The translations under genes and the position numbers were made by a program. From contig UQVZ01000009.1 of assembly GCA_900544675.1 (NCBI GenBank), forward strand, positions 1 to 64,000: a stretch of 64,000 nucleotides of DNA, read 5' to 3'. Below the pieces are notes generated by a model, which did no database searches, was not told the origin of the DNA, and was given only the letters and a program-made list of their open reading frames with translations. Below, one piece after another: positions 54,611 through 64,000 of the stretch. The stretch's first letter is position 1, and each line of letters starts with the position of its first letter. This DNA comes from an uncultured Bacteroides sp. (GTDB lineage: Bacteria; Bacteroidota; Bacteroidia; Bacteroidales; Bacteroidaceae).

Positions 54611-55093
54611 ATGGAAGAGAACATAAAAGAAAAGGTAAAACAGATTCTGACAGACTATTTGCAGAAGAACGGACATCGCAAGACGCCCGAACGTTATGCT
54701 ATACTCGATACGATTTATACCATCAAGGGGCATTTCGATATTGAGATGCTCTATTCTTATATGGCTGAAAAAGAAAAGTTCCGCGTCAGCCGTGCTACGC
54801 TGTACAATACGATTATCCTGTTGATTGATGCGGGGCTGGTCATCAAGCACCAGTTCGGCAACACGTCGCAGTATGAGCGTTCGTACAACAACGAAACCCA
54901 TCATCACATGATTTGCACCTCGTGCGGCAAAGTCTCCGAGTTCGAAGATTTAGCCTTGAAGCAAGCTATCGTGGATACCAAGCTGAAAGGTTTCCATGCT
55001 TCGCACTACTCCTTATATATATATGGGTTGTGCAACAAGTGTATGATGGCGAAGCGCCGAAAAACTAACAAACTTACAAACTCACAAACTTAA
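54611..55093 (+). CDS. fur: Fur-family metal-dependent repressor
   Basis: 160 residues. Winged helix (GHRKTPERYAILDTIY, VSRATLYNTIILLIDAGL), then a dimer domain with metal ligands HHHMICTSCGKVSEFED and the second cysteine pair CNKCMMAKR. The two CxxC pairs would form the structural zinc site. Fur proteins repress iron uptake genes when iron is plentiful; a PerR-like role cannot be excluded. TACCTTTG at 54583-54590 is a likely -7 box. It lies 27 bp before purA, so the two may share a transcript. Confidence 0.92.
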   Translation: MEENIKEKVKQILTDYLQKNGHRKTPERYAILDTIYTIKGHFDIEMLYSYMAEKEKFRVSRATLYNTIILLIDAGLVIKHQFGNTSQYERSYNNETHHHMICTSCGKVSEFEDLALKQAIVDTKLKGFHASHYSLYIYGLCNKCMMAKRRKTNKLTNSQT

Positions 55094-55120
55094 AAACTAA
55101 AGAACTTAAAACTGAAATAT

Positions 55121-56389
55121 ATGAAAGTAGATGTATTGTTAGGTTTGCAATGGGGAGACGAAGGTAAGGGAAAGGTCGTAGACGTATTGACCCCGAGATA
55201 TGATGTTGTTGCTCGTTTCCAAGGAGGACCTAATGCCGGTCATACACTGGAATTTGAAGGTCAGAAATATGTACTCCGTTCTATTCCTTCGGGAATATTT
55301 CAGGGAGATAAAGTCAATATTATCGGTAATGGCGTGGTGCTCGACCCTGCCTTGTTCAAGGCAGAAGCCGAAGCCCTTGAAGCAAGCGGACATCCGTTGA
55401 AGGAACGTTTGCATATCTCGAAGAAGGCACACCTTATTTTGCCTACCCATCGTGTATTGGATGCGGCATACGAGGCTGCTAAAGGTGCGTCGAAAGTAGG
55501 TACTACCGGAAAAGGCATCGGTCCTACTTATACCGACAAGGTAAGCCGTAACGGTGTGCGTGTGGGTGATATCCTGCACGGATTCGATGAGAAATATGCT
55601 GCCGCCAAGGCTCGTCATGAGAAAATTCTGAAGAGCATGGGTTATACCTATGACATTACCGAAGCCGAAAAGCAATGGATGGAAGGCATCGAATACCTGC
55701 GTCAGTTCCATTTGGTAGACAGCGAGCACGAAATCAACCGCCTGCTGAATGAAGGCAAGAGTGTATTGTGCGAAGGAGCGCAAGGTACGATGCTCGACGT
55801 TGACTTCGGTTCTTATCCTTTTGTCACTTCGTCTAACACCATTTGTGCCGGAGCTTGTACGGGTCTGGGCTTAGGTCCTAACCGCATCGGTGAAGTCTAT
55901 GGCATTATGAAAGCTTATTGCACCCGTGTAGGTGCCGGGCCGTTCCCTACCGAACTTTTCGATGAAACCGGAAAGACGATTCGTGACCTGGGTCATGAGT
56001 ATGGAGCCGTAACCGGACGCGAACGCCGTTGCGGATGGATTGACTTGGTGGCTTTGCGTTATGCCATTATGGTGAACGGTGTTACCCAGCTCATCCTGAT
56101 GAAGAGCGATGTGCTCGACGGGTTCCCCACGGTAAAGGCCTGTGTAGCATACAAAGTGAACGGCGAGGAAACTTGCGATTTCCCCTTCGATATCACCGAA
56201 GGCGTGGAACCGATTTATGTGGAAATGCCGGGCTGGCAAACCGATATGACCAAGATGACCAGCGAAGACGAATTCCCCGAAGAGTTTAATGCTTACATTT
56301 CCTTCCTCGAAGAGCAATTGGGAACGCCTATCAAGATTGTATCGGTAGGTCCCGACCGTGCACAGACCATTGAGCGTTATACTGAATGA
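55121..56389 (+). CDS. purA: Adenylosuccinate synthase
   Basis: 422 residues, full length. The N-terminal QWGDEGKGKVVD binds IMP and GTP; FQGGPNAGHT, VGTTGKGIGPTYTDK, CEGAQGTMLDVDFGSYP and VTGRERRCGW are all conserved. It converts IMP, aspartate and GTP to adenylosuccinate in AMP synthesis. Confidence 0.98.
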   Translation: MKVDVLLGLQWGDEGKGKVVDVLTPRYDVVARFQGGPNAGHTLEFEGQKYVLRSIPSGIFQGDKVNIIGNGVVLDPALFKAEAEALEASGHPLKERLHISKKAHLILPTHRVLDAAYEAAKGASKVGTTGKGIGPTYTDKVSRNGVRVGDILHGFDEKYAAAKARHEKILKSMGYTYDITEAEKQWMEGIEYLRQFHLVDSEHEINRLLNEGKSVLCEGAQGTMLDVDFGSYPFVTSSNTICAGACTGLGLGPNRIGEVYGIMKAYCTRVGAGPFPTELFDETGKTIRDLGHEYGAVTGRERRCGWIDLVALRYAIMVNGVTQLILMKSDVLDGFPTVKACVAYKVNGEETCDFPFDITEGVEPIYVEMPGWQTDMTKMTSEDEFPEEFNAYISFLEEQLGTPIKIVSVGPDRAQTIERYTE

Positions 56390-56397
56390 TGGGTTTT

Positions 56398-56674
56398 AGT
56401 TGACGAGTTGACAAGTTGACGAGTTGACAAGGTTTTTGTTTGAAACGCAGATTTTCGCGGATTTTTTCACCACGGATTACACAGATTAAATAATTTATTA
56501 CTCTGTGCCTCTGTGTCTCTGTGTTTGTTTTCAGTCAAATACATCAGCAAAAGTATTGGCTTTAACTTCTAACGGAGCGGAGTGATAACTTCTCTAACTT
56601 TTTTGACTCCTATTTATAAAAGCCTTGTCAACTTGTCAACTGATACCTTGTCAACTGAAACCTAGTCCCCTTGA
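56398..56674. repeat. Composite intergenic repeat RE-5
   Basis: Bounded by GTTGACAAG-type arms in inverted orientation (left 56398-56432, right about 56618-56656), 8 bp after the purA stop, followed by a short ACCTAGTCCCC piece. The inside differs from RE-4: it holds CACCACGGATTACACAG and CTCTGTGTCTCTGTGT modules like those at 388-496 and 13686-13977, then the TAACGGAGCGGAGTG block. It shows that the word modules can be exchanged between elements. Confidence 0.8.
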
Positions 56675-56687
56675 TAAAAATAGATAT

Positions 56688-58631
56688 ATGATTTCTATAG
56701 AAGGTTTGAAAGTGGAGTTTGGCGTGACTCCTTTGTTCGAAGACGTCTCGTTTGTTATCAATAAGAAAGACCGTATTGCCCTGGTGGGGAAGAACGGAGC
56801 AGGCAAGTCTACTCTTCTCAAAATACTTGCCGGACTGCAACGGCCTACCGAAGGAGTGGTGGCTGTGCAGCGTGACGTTACCATTGGCTACTTGCCTCAG
56901 GTGATGGTGTTGAGCGATACACGCACGGTGAGGGCAGAAGCCGAGATGGCTTTCGAGCATATCTTCGAGATGAAGAAACGCCTGGAGCAGATGAACCAAG
57001 AGCTGGCAGAACGTACCGATTACGATTCGGAAAGCTATCATGCCCTTATCGACCGCTTTACGCACGAGAACGAACGGTTCCAGATGATGGGAGGCAACAA
57101 TTACCAGGCAGAACTGGAGCGCACGCTTGTCGGATTGGGATTCGACCGCTCCGACTTCGACCGTCCTACCAGTGAATTTAGCGGAGGCTGGCGGATGCGT
57201 ATCGAGCTTGCCAAGCTTTTGTTGCGTCATCCCGATGTGCTCTTGCTCGACGAGCCTACCAACCACCTTGATATCGAGAGTATCCAATGGTTGGAAGGTT
57301 TCCTGAAGATGGAGCCGGGAGCAGTCGTGCTGGTCAGTCACGACCGTGCTTTCATCAACAATGTCACCAATCGCACCATTGAAATATCTTGCGGGCATAT
57401 TTATGATTACAAGGTGGCTTACGACCAGTTCGTAGTCCTCCGCAAGGAACGTCGCGAACAGCAACTCCGTGCTTACGAGAACCAGCAGAAGGAAATCAAG
57501 GATACAGAAGATTTTATCGAGCGTTTCCGTTACAAGGCGACCAAGGCGGTACAGGTGCAGAGCCGTATCAAGCAGCTTGAAAAGATAGTCCCCATCGAGG
57601 TGGACGAAGAAGACACAGCCACCTTGCATCTGAAGTTTCCTCCTGCCATCCGTTCGGGCAATTATCCGGTGATTTGCGAGAACTTGAAGAAGGCATACGG
57701 TGACCATGTGGTGTTTCACGATGTAAACCTCACCATCCACCGGGGCGAGAAAGTGGCGTTCGTAGGAAAGAACGGCGAAGGCAAGTCCACCTTGGTCAAG
57801 TGCATCATGGACGAGATACCTTACGAAGGCAAGCTCACTATTGGTCACAATGTGCAGATAGGCTATTTTGCCCAAAACCAGGCACAGTTGCTCGACGAGA
57901 ACCTGACTGTATTCGATACCATCGACCGCGTGGCAAAAGGCGACATCCGTCTGAAAATACGCGATATCCTGGGTGCGTTTATGTTCGGCGGCGAGGCTTC
58001 CGACAAGAAGGTGAAAGTGCTTTCGGGAGGCGAACGGAGCCGCTTGGCAATGATTCGTCTGTTGCTGGAACCTGTCAACCTGCTTATCCTCGATGAACCG
58101 ACCAATCACCTGGACATGCGTTCGAAGGATGTGCTGAAAGATGCTATCCGTGACTTTGACGGAACCGTGATTGTGGTTTCGCACGACCGTGAGTTTCTCG
58201 ATGGGCTGGTGACCAAAGTCTATGAGTTCGGTGGCGGACTGGTGCGCGAGCATATCGGTGGCATATACGATTTCTTGCAGAAGAAAAAGATGGAAAGCCT
58301 GAACGAGCTTCAGCTTTCGGTTTCGCCTTCCGGGGCAGGAAAGAAGAAAGAAGAAAAAGAAGCTCCCAGCGAGGGAAAACTCTCTTACGAAGCCCAGCGC
58401 GAACAGGCACGCAAGGTGCGGAAGTTGGAAAAGCGGGTTGCCGAGCTGGAGGCGTCTATCGGTGAACTGGAACAGCAGGTAGCTGCTCTCGAAGCCCGTA
58501 TGGCAACTCCCGAAGGCGCGTCTGATATGTCACTCTACCAGGAACATCAGAAACTGAAAGAGCAGATAGCCGAGGCGGAGACCGAATGGGAAAACGCCTC
58601 AATCGAGCTGGAAGAAACGAAAAAGAATTAA
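56688..58631 (+). CDS. ABC-F family ATPase
   Basis: 647 residues from the ATG at 56688 (MISIEGLKVEFG); upstream codons in the open frame are repeat sequence. Two ABC domains without membrane segments: VGKNGAGKSTLLK with SGGWRMRIELAKLL and LLLDEPTNHLD, then VGKNGEGKSTLVK with SGGERSRLAM and LILDEPTNHLD. A linker of about 80 residues lies between them, and a charged coiled coil forms the C-terminus (about 545-647), as in Uup/YheS-like members. ABC-F proteins act on the ribosome during translation or confer antibiotic protection; a housekeeping role is more likely here. Confidence 0.93.
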   Translation: MISIEGLKVEFGVTPLFEDVSFVINKKDRIALVGKNGAGKSTLLKILAGLQRPTEGVVAVQRDVTIGYLPQVMVLSDTRTVRAEAEMAFEHIFEMKKRLEQMNQELAERTDYDSESYHALIDRFTHENERFQMMGGNNYQAELERTLVGLGFDRSDFDRPTSEFSGGWRMRIELAKLLLRHPDVLLLDEPTNHLDIESIQWLEGFLKMEPGAVVLVSHDRAFINNVTNRTIEISCGHIYDYKVAYDQFVVLRKERREQQLRAYENQQKEIKDTEDFIERFRYKATKAVQVQSRIKQLEKIVPIEVDEEDTATLHLKFPPAIRSGNYPVICENLKKAYGDHVVFHDVNLTIHRGEKVAFVGKNGEGKSTLVKCIMDEIPYEGKLTIGHNVQIGYFAQNQAQLLDENLTVFDTIDRVAKGDIRLKIRDILGAFMFGGEASDKKVKVLSGGERSRLAMIRLLLEPVNLLILDEPTNHLDMRSKDVLKDAIRDFDGTVIVVSHDREFLDGLVTKVYEFGGGLVREHIGGIYDFLQKKKMESLNELQLSVSPSGAGKKKEEKEAPSEGKLSYEAQREQARKVRKLEKRVAELEASIGELEQQVAALEARMATPEGASDMSLYQEHQKLKEQIAEAETEWENASIELEETKKN

Positions 58632-58743
58632 GAATGAAGAATAAAAAATTAAGAATGAAGAATTAAGAATGAAGAATTAGAATCTGCGTTTTTAAAACTG
58701 AACATCTTCATTCTTCATTCTTCGTTCTTCATTCTTCATTTTC
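58632..58743. repeat. GAAGAATTAAGAATGAA repeat hairpin
   Basis: Gap between the ABC-F and M13 genes. AAGAATGAAGAATTAAG words are followed by the reverse form TTCATTCTTCATTCTTCG; the halves can form a stem of about 25 bp ending in CATTTT. It may terminate the ABC-F transcript. Confidence 0.65.
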
Positions 58744-58777
58744 TAATGGAAAACCAAGTTTAAAAACAAATAGCAAA

Positions 58778-60817
58778 ATGAAAACAAAACATTATGTAGC
58801 TGTAGCTGCTTTTGCTGCTTTGGCGATGGCAAGCTGCACAGGACAGAAAAATGCCACGAACACTTCGGGCATTGATTTGGCGAATATGGATACTACCGTA
58901 GCCGCCGGAACCGATTTCTTCCGCTATGCGTGCGGAGGATGGAATGACGCACATCCCTTGACTGCCGAATATTCGCGTTACGGCACATTCGACCAGTTGG
59001 CAGAGAACAACCAGAAACAGTTGCGCGGACTGATTGAGGAACTGGCTGCCGCACAGAACGAGCCGGGAACTGCAGCACAGAAAATAGGCGACCTCTATAG
59101 CCTGGCGATGGATAGCGTTACCCGTAACCAGCAGGGATACGAACCCGTAAAACCGATGTTGGAACAGATTACAGCGCTTACCGACAAGAGTCAGATTATC
59201 CCGATGGTAGCCGAAATGCGCCGCACGGCTGGTGTAGGCACTTATTTCAGCTATTATGTGTATGCCGACCCGAAGAACAGTGTGCTGAACATCTTCCAGA
59301 TGGGTCAGGGCGGCATCAACCTGGGCGAGAAAGAATATTACCTTGACAACGACAGCATTACCCAGAATATCCGTGAGCAGTATAAGAAATACATCGCCAA
59401 GCTCTTTACGCTGGCAGGTTTCCCGGAAGCGGATGCCAATCAGAAAGTGGCAGACGTGATGGAAATCGAAACGGCGATTGCCAAGGTATCGAAGAGTGCT
59501 ACCGAGTTGCGCGACCCCGAAGCCAACTATCATAAAATGACATTTGCCGACCTTAAGAAACAGATTCCGGGCATCGACTGGGACGCTTTCTTCAAGGCGT
59601 TAGGCATTGCGGCTCCTGCCGAACTGAACGTAGAACAGGTAGAACCGATTCAGAAAGTGGCAGAGCTTATCAATACCTTGCCGCTCTCTAAGCACGTCGC
59701 TTATCTGCAATACAACTTGCTCGATGCAGCCGCTTCTGCTTTGAGCGACGACTTTGTAGCTGCTAATTTTGATTTTTATGGCAAAGTGATGTCCGGTCGT
59801 CAGGTCAACCAGCCGCGTTGGAAACGTGCTGTCAATAGCGTAAACGGCTTGTTGGGCGAACTGGTAGGCGAAATGTATGTAGAGAAATACTTCCCCGCTG
59901 CCGCCAAGGAACGTATGGTCAACCTCGTGAAGAACCTGCAGGTAGCGCTGGGCGAACGTATCGACGCACAAGAGTGGATGAGCGACAGCACCAAGGTACG
60001 TGCTCACGAAAAACTGGATGCATTCCATGTAAAGGTGGGTTATCCCGACAAATGGAAAGACTATTCGGCGCTCGATATCCAGAAAGACTCTTACTGGGCT
60101 AACGTATGCCGTGCCGCCGCATGGGGATTCAACGACATGATTAGCCGCCTGGGCAAACCGGTAGACCGTGACGAATGGCTGATGACTCCGCAGACAGTCA
60201 ATGCTTATTACAATCCTTCTACCAATGAAATCTGCTTCCCGGCAGCTATTCTCCAGCCGCCTTTCTTCGATATGAATGCAGACGACGCTGCCAATTACGG
60301 TGCCATCGGTGTTGTAATCGGTCACGAGATGACTCACGGATTCGACGACCAGGGACGTCAGTTCGATAAAGACGGTAACCTGAAAGATTGGTGGGCAGAA
60401 GGTGATGCCGACCGCTTCAAAGAACGTGCGCAGGTGATGGTTGACTTCTTCAATGGCATCGAAGTGCTTCCGGGCTTGTATGGCAACGGCCAGCTCACGT
60501 TGGGCGAGAACCTTGCCGACCACGGAGGACTGAATGTGGCTTACCTCGCTTTCCAGAATGCTACGAAAGATGCTCCGCTGGAAGTGAAAGAAGGCTTTAC
60601 TCCCGAACAGCGTTTCTTCATTGCCTACGCTACCTTGTGGGCAGGAAACATCCGCGACGAGCAAATCCGTGTGTACACCAAGAGCGATCCGCACTCATTG
60701 GGCAAATGGCGTGTAAACGGTGCTTTGCCTCACATCCAGGCATGGTACGACGCTTTCCACATCACCCCGAGCGACTCGCTTTACGTAGCTCCCGAAAAGC
60801 GTGTAAACATTTGGTAA
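58778..60817 (+). CDS. M13-family (neprilysin-like) metallopeptidase, lipoprotein
   Basis: 679 residues with a lipoprotein signal (AMASCTGQ, Cys20). M13 N-terminal helical domain, then the catalytic domain with IGHEMTHGFDDQGRQFD (His516, Glu517, His520) and GENLADHGGLNVA, whose Glu is the third zinc ligand and Asp assists catalysis. NAYYNPSTNEICFPAAILQ binds substrate backbone. It should cleave short peptides at the outer face of the membrane or in the periplasm. Confidence 0.95.
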   Translation: MKTKHYVAVAAFAALAMASCTGQKNATNTSGIDLANMDTTVAAGTDFFRYACGGWNDAHPLTAEYSRYGTFDQLAENNQKQLRGLIEELAAAQNEPGTAAQKIGDLYSLAMDSVTRNQQGYEPVKPMLEQITALTDKSQIIPMVAEMRRTAGVGTYFSYYVYADPKNSVLNIFQMGQGGINLGEKEYYLDNDSITQNIREQYKKYIAKLFTLAGFPEADANQKVADVMEIETAIAKVSKSATELRDPEANYHKMTFADLKKQIPGIDWDAFFKALGIAAPAELNVEQVEPIQKVAELINTLPLSKHVAYLQYNLLDAAASALSDDFVAANFDFYGKVMSGRQVNQPRWKRAVNSVNGLLGELVGEMYVEKYFPAAAKERMVNLVKNLQVALGERIDAQEWMSDSTKVRAHEKLDAFHVKVGYPDKWKDYSALDIQKDSYWANVCRAAAWGFNDMISRLGKPVDRDEWLMTPQTVNAYYNPSTNEICFPAAILQPPFFDMNADDAANYGAIGVVIGHEMTHGFDDQGRQFDKDGNLKDWWAEGDADRFKERAQVMVDFFNGIEVLPGLYGNGQLTLGENLADHGGLNVAYLAFQNATKDAPLEVKEGFTPEQRFFIAYATLWAGNIRDEQIRVYTKSDPHSLGKWRVNGALPHIQAWYDAFHITPSDSLYVAPEKRVNIW

Positions 60818-60819
60818 GG

Positions 60820-60892
60820 TTTTAGGTGACTAGGGACTAGGTACTAGGAGACTAGGGAACTAGGTGACTAGGTATCAGTTGACGAGTTGACT
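60820..60892. repeat. GACTAGGTACTAGG-type repeat RE-6
   Basis: Five or more GACTAGG/AACTAGG words followed by a partial GTATCAGTTGACGAG word, 3 bp after the M13 stop. Confidence 0.7.
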
Positions 60893-60904
60893 TCGATAAA
60901 ATAA

Positions 60905-60960
60905 AGAAAGCGCCGAAACATAGAGGTTTTATTTTTCCTCCGTGTTTCGGCGCTTCTTTT
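60905..60960. terminator. Strong bidirectional terminator
   Basis: GCGCCGAAACA (60910-60920) pairs with TGTTTCGGCGC (60943-60953), flanked by AGAAA/TTCT pairs and followed by TTCTTTTTT. It separates the convergent M13 and alaS genes. Confidence 0.9.
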
Positions 60961-60978
60961 TTGTATAAGGTAATTGGA

Positions 60979-63597
60979 TTAGAATCCTGCCAGTTCCAAT
61001 ACTTTATCAACGGCTGTACTCAGTCCGTCGGGGTTCTTTCCGCCTGCTGTAGCGAAGTGAGGCTGACCGCCTCCGCCACCTTGAATCAATTTGGCAGCTT
61101 CGCGAACCAATTGTCCGGCGTTCAGTCCGGATTTTACCTGGTCATCGCTCATCATGACGGTAAGTGTCGGCTTGCCTCCAAAATCACTTCCGATGACAAC
61201 GAACAGGTTTTCGGGGAATTGCCCTTTCAATTGGAAAGCAATGTTCTTAACAGCTTCGGGACGCATCGGAAGCAAGGCTTTGATGACTTTCACACCGTGG
61301 ATTTCCTTTGCATTCTCGATGAGGCGTGCTTTGGCATTGGCTTCTCTTTCTTTCATGAACTCTTCCATCTGCTTCTTCAAGCCGGCATTTTCATCAACGT
61401 AGCGGGCTATGGCAGCTTTCAGGTCGGGAGCGTTATTGAAGAGAACTTTCAGGTCGTTGAGCGTATCTTGCACGGTGTCGAACATCTCTTCTACCTTAGC
61501 ACCGGTAATGGCTTCGATACGGCGTACGCCGGCAGCTACCGAGCTTTCGGAAAGAATCTTCACCATACCGATTTTACCTGTAGCAGAAACATGGGTACCG
61601 CCACAGAACTCGATGGATGAACCGAACTGTACGACACGTACTTCGTCACCGTATTTCTCGCCGAAGAGTGCGATGGCTCCCAGTTCTTTGGCTTTTTCGA
61701 TAGGGAGGTTGCGGTATTCGGTCAGAGGTATATCGGCACGTATCTTGGCATTTACCAAATGTTCCACTTCACGCAACTGCTCGGGAGTCACTTTCTGGAA
61801 GTGAGAGAAGTCGAAACGCAGTGATTCGGGTGTAACAAGCGAACCTTTCTGTTCTACATGCGTGCCCAGCACCTGGCGCAAGGCTTCATCGAGCAAGTGG
61901 GTGCACGAGTGGTTGGCTGCACAAGCCGCGCGCTTGTCGGTATCTACACATGCCATCATCGGAGCATCCAGGTGTTCGGGAAGCTGCTTGGCGATGTGAA
62001 TCGGCAGGTTGTTTTCTTTCTTGGTGTCAATGATATCGATGGTCTCGAGCTCGCTGACCAATACGCCGGTGTCGCCCACTTGTCCGCCGCTTTCGGCATA
62101 GAACGGCGTTTCGCTCAATACAATCTGATAAAGCGTCTGGTTCTTCTGCTTAATCTGGCGGTAGCGCAGGATGCGGGTTTCATATTCGGTATAGTCGTAA
62201 CCTACAAAATGGGTTTCGCCTTCTTCCAGTACTACCCAGTCGCCTGTTTCAACGGCAGCGGCGTTGCGTGCACGTTGTTTCTGTTTCTGCATTTCTACAT
62301 TGAATTCTTCTTCGTTCACCGTCATGCCGTTTTCACGGAGGATAAGTTCGGTCAGGTCGAGCGGGAATCCGAAGGTGTCGTAAAGTGTGAAGGCATCTAC
62401 GCCGCTGATTTCCGTCTTGCCGGCAGCCTTGGCGTCGTCCATTACTTTATCCAGCAGGCGGATACCTGTTTCCAAAGTACGGAGGAAAGCTTCCTCTTCT
62501 TCCTTGATAACTTTTTCGATAAGCGTCTGCTGGGCTTTAAGCTCAGGATAAGCCTGTCCCATGTTTTCTATCAGCACAGGGACGAGTTTGAACATGAACG
62601 GTTGCTTCTGTCCCAGGAATGTATAGGCATAACGCACGGCGCGGCGCAGGATGCGGCGGATGACGTAGCCCGCTTTGGCGTTGGAGGGAAGCTGTCCGTC
62701 GGTGATGGAGAAAGCGATGGTACGGATGTGGTCTGCCACGACGCGCATAGCCACATCGGTCTTGGGGTCAGCTCCGTAGGTTACTCCGGCAAGGTCGCCG
62801 ATTACCTTGATGATGGGTTGGAACACATCGGTGTCATAGTTCGACTTCTTGCCTTGCAATGCCATACAGAGGCGTTCGAATCCCATACCCGTATCAATCA
62901 CCTTGGCAGGCAGCGGTTCGAGCGAGCCGTCCGCCTTGCGGTTGTATTGCATGAACACGAGGTTCCAGATTTCGATTACTTGCGGATTATCTTTGTTTAC
63001 CAGTTCGCGGCCTGGCACTTTGGCTTTTTCTTCTTCCGAGCGCAGGTCGATGTGGATTTCGGAGCAAGGTCCGCAAGGTCCCGTATCGCCCATTTCCCAG
63101 AAGTTGTCGTGCTTGTTGCCGTTGATGATGTGGTCTTTCGGAAGGAATTGTTCCCAGTATCCGGCAGCTTCGTTATCGCGTTCGAGCCCTTCTTCGGGAC
63201 TTCCTTCGAAGACGGTAGCATAAAGGATGGAGGGGTCAATTTTTAATACATCTACCAGGAACTCCCATGCCCAACTGATGGCTTCTTTCTTGAAGTAATC
63301 GCCGAACGACCAGTTGCCGAGCATTTCGAACATGGTGTGATGGTAAGTATCGTGACCTACTTCTTCGAGGTCGTTATGTTTTCCGCTCACGCGCAAGCAT
63401 TTCTGTGAGTCGGTTACACGTTTGTATTTTGCCGGGTGGTTTCCCAGGATAATGTCTTTAAACTGGTTCATGCCGGCGTTGGTAAACATCAGCGTGGGGT
63501 CATCTTTAATGACCATTGGTGCCGAGGGCACAATCTGATGTCCTTTCGACTCAAAAAACTTTACGAATGAGTCGCGGATTTCATTTGCTGTCAACAT
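60979..63597 (-). CDS. alaS: Alanyl-tRNA synthetase
   Basis: 872 residues, full length. Class II catalytic core (FTNAGMNQFKDIILG, TMFEMLGNWSFGDYFKKEA), editing domain with the zinc motif NHSCTHLLDEAL and CGGTHVSATG, and a C-terminal domain ending in GGGGGQPHFATAGG. It charges tRNA-Ala and hydrolyses mischarged serine or glycine. TATCTTTG (63649-63642, minus strand) is a likely -7 box 45 bp before the start. Confidence 0.98.
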   Translation of the reverse strand: MLTANEIRDSFVKFFESKGHQIVPSAPMVIKDDPTLMFTNAGMNQFKDIILGNHPAKYKRVTDSQKCLRVSGKHNDLEEVGHDTYHHTMFEMLGNWSFGDYFKKEAISWAWEFLVDVLKIDPSILYATVFEGSPEEGLERDNEAAGYWEQFLPKDHIINGNKHDNFWEMGDTGPCGPCSEIHIDLRSEEEKAKVPGRELVNKDNPQVIEIWNLVFMQYNRKADGSLEPLPAKVIDTGMGFERLCMALQGKKSNYDTDVFQPIIKVIGDLAGVTYGADPKTDVAMRVVADHIRTIAFSITDGQLPSNAKAGYVIRRILRRAVRYAYTFLGQKQPFMFKLVPVLIENMGQAYPELKAQQTLIEKVIKEEEEAFLRTLETGIRLLDKVMDDAKAAGKTEISGVDAFTLYDTFGFPLDLTELILRENGMTVNEEEFNVEMQKQKQRARNAAAVETGDWVVLEEGETHFVGYDYTEYETRILRYRQIKQKNQTLYQIVLSETPFYAESGGQVGDTGVLVSELETIDIIDTKKENNLPIHIAKQLPEHLDAPMMACVDTDKRAACAANHSCTHLLDEALRQVLGTHVEQKGSLVTPESLRFDFSHFQKVTPEQLREVEHLVNAKIRADIPLTEYRNLPIEKAKELGAIALFGEKYGDEVRVVQFGSSIEFCGGTHVSATGKIGMVKILSESSVAAGVRRIEAITGAKVEEMFDTVQDTLNDLKVLFNNAPDLKAAIARYVDENAGLKKQMEEFMKEREANAKARLIENAKEIHGVKVIKALLPMRPEAVKNIAFQLKGQFPENLFVVIGSDFGGKPTLTVMMSDDQVKSGLNAGQLVREAAKLIQGGGGGQPHFATAGGKNPDGLSTAVDKVLELAGF

Positions 63598-63637
63598 ATC
63601 GGTCTTATTATCTTGTCGTTAATATTCTCAAAATCGA

Positions 63638-63668
63638 TTTGCAAAGATAATTGGTTTTATTATTTTTG
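63638..63668 (+). promoter_or_regulatory. Promoter of the gene at 63733
   Basis: TTTG (63638-63641), 19 bp, TATTTTTG (63661-63668), a full match to the Bacteroidetes consensus. It overlaps the divergent -7 box of alaS, so the two promoters may compete. Confidence 0.6.
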
Positions 63669-63732
63669 TCGCTACATTTGGGGCAAAACTTGAGTGTTTG
63701 CCTATTAAATTTCTTCAAAAACAACGATTGGG

Positions 63733-64000
63733 ATGCGTAAAGTCTACTATATCTATAATCCGAAAACGCGTACGTACGACCGTATTTACCCTACCATGCG
63801 CCAGCGTATGATGAGTTACCTGCGCAATTTGTTTGTCGGGATGGGGTTGGGAGCAGGATGCTTCATCTTGTTGCTGCTCGTATTCGGTTCTCCTCAGGAA
63901 AAAGATTTGCGGGTGGAAAACTCACGCCTGACGGCACAATACCACATTCTCTCTACACGGCTGGACGAGGCATTGGGGGTAATGCAGCAGCTTCAGCAAA
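63733..64000 (+). CDS. Probable M23-type envelope peptidase, N-terminal part
   Basis: 89 codons before the window ends. A short cytoplasmic start (MRKVYYIYNPKTRTYDRIYP), one membrane helix (GAGCFILLLLVFG, about residues 38-50) and the beginning of a coiled coil (LRVENSRLTAQYHIL). This N-terminus is typical of Bacteroidales M23 (lysostaphin-like) peptidases located next to alaS. The catalytic domain is not in the window, so the call depends on resemblance of this part only. Confidence 0.65.
   Translation, partial: MRKVYYIYNPKTRTYDRIYPTMRQRMMSYLRNLFVGMGLGAGCFILLLLVFGSPQEKDLRVENSRLTAQYHILSTRLDEALGVMQQLQQ

Overview
The window comes from a member of the Bacteroidales, most likely the Bacteroides/Phocaeicola group. 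The signs are several SusC/SusD outer-membrane pairs, a hybrid two-component regulator (HTCS), Bacteroidetes-type promoter boxes (TTTG, 19-21 bp, TAnnTTTG), lipobox signal peptides on nearly all surface proteins, and Bacteroidales-type housekeeping genes.

Layout. 1-2235: two tandem AAA-ATPase/PD-(D/E)XK genes, the first cut by the window edge. 2529-21153: a polysaccharide utilisation locus (PUL). Its minus-strand genes are a GH127 enzyme, SusC, SusD, a 139-aa exported protein, a DUF4859-like lipoprotein and an HExxH lipoprotein. On the plus strand are a GH9 enzyme and the HTCS regulator. 21427-23086: cdaA and folP. 23253-40799: a three-way SusC/SusD phase-variation locus with its own tyrosine recombinase. 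41340-63597: core genes including hflX, a DUF4954-like gene, two thioredoxin-fold proteins, class I fumarase, recQ, an AraC-type regulator, dipeptidyl peptidase III, an AlkD-like gene, fur, purA, an ABC-F protein, an M13 peptidase and alaS. 63733-64000: the start of a probable envelope peptidase.

The most interesting system is at 27541-40799. The only complete SusC gene of this locus (minus strand, 24768-27779) carries a 38-bp sequence at codon 68. The same 38 bp occurs in inverted orientation, and in the same reading frame, at the start of a SusC gene lacking a signal peptide (29873, identical). It recurs with one mismatch at the start of a second one (36393). Each of the two silent genes has its own SusD. 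The recombinase gene lies inside the invertible segment together with the promoter and signal-peptide codons. Inversion would move the expression cassette from one SusC/SusD pair to another. Phase variation of this general kind is known in Bacteroides fragilis; the exact architecture and sites here are read from the sequence.

A second striking feature is a family of modular intergenic repeats built from short repeated words (GTTGACAAG, GACTAGGAACTAGG, AACTTCTTAACTCC, ACACAGAGACACAGAG, AATCTGTGTAATCTGTGG). They occur in the same relative order in several gaps. Two copies (53583-53840, 56398-56656) are bounded by inverted GTTGACAAG repeat arms. Some copies reach into gene ends and supply the last codons or the stop codon. 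A separate 173-bp MITE with 17-bp inverted ends lies at 34474-34646. I saw no rRNA, tRNA or CRISPR array.
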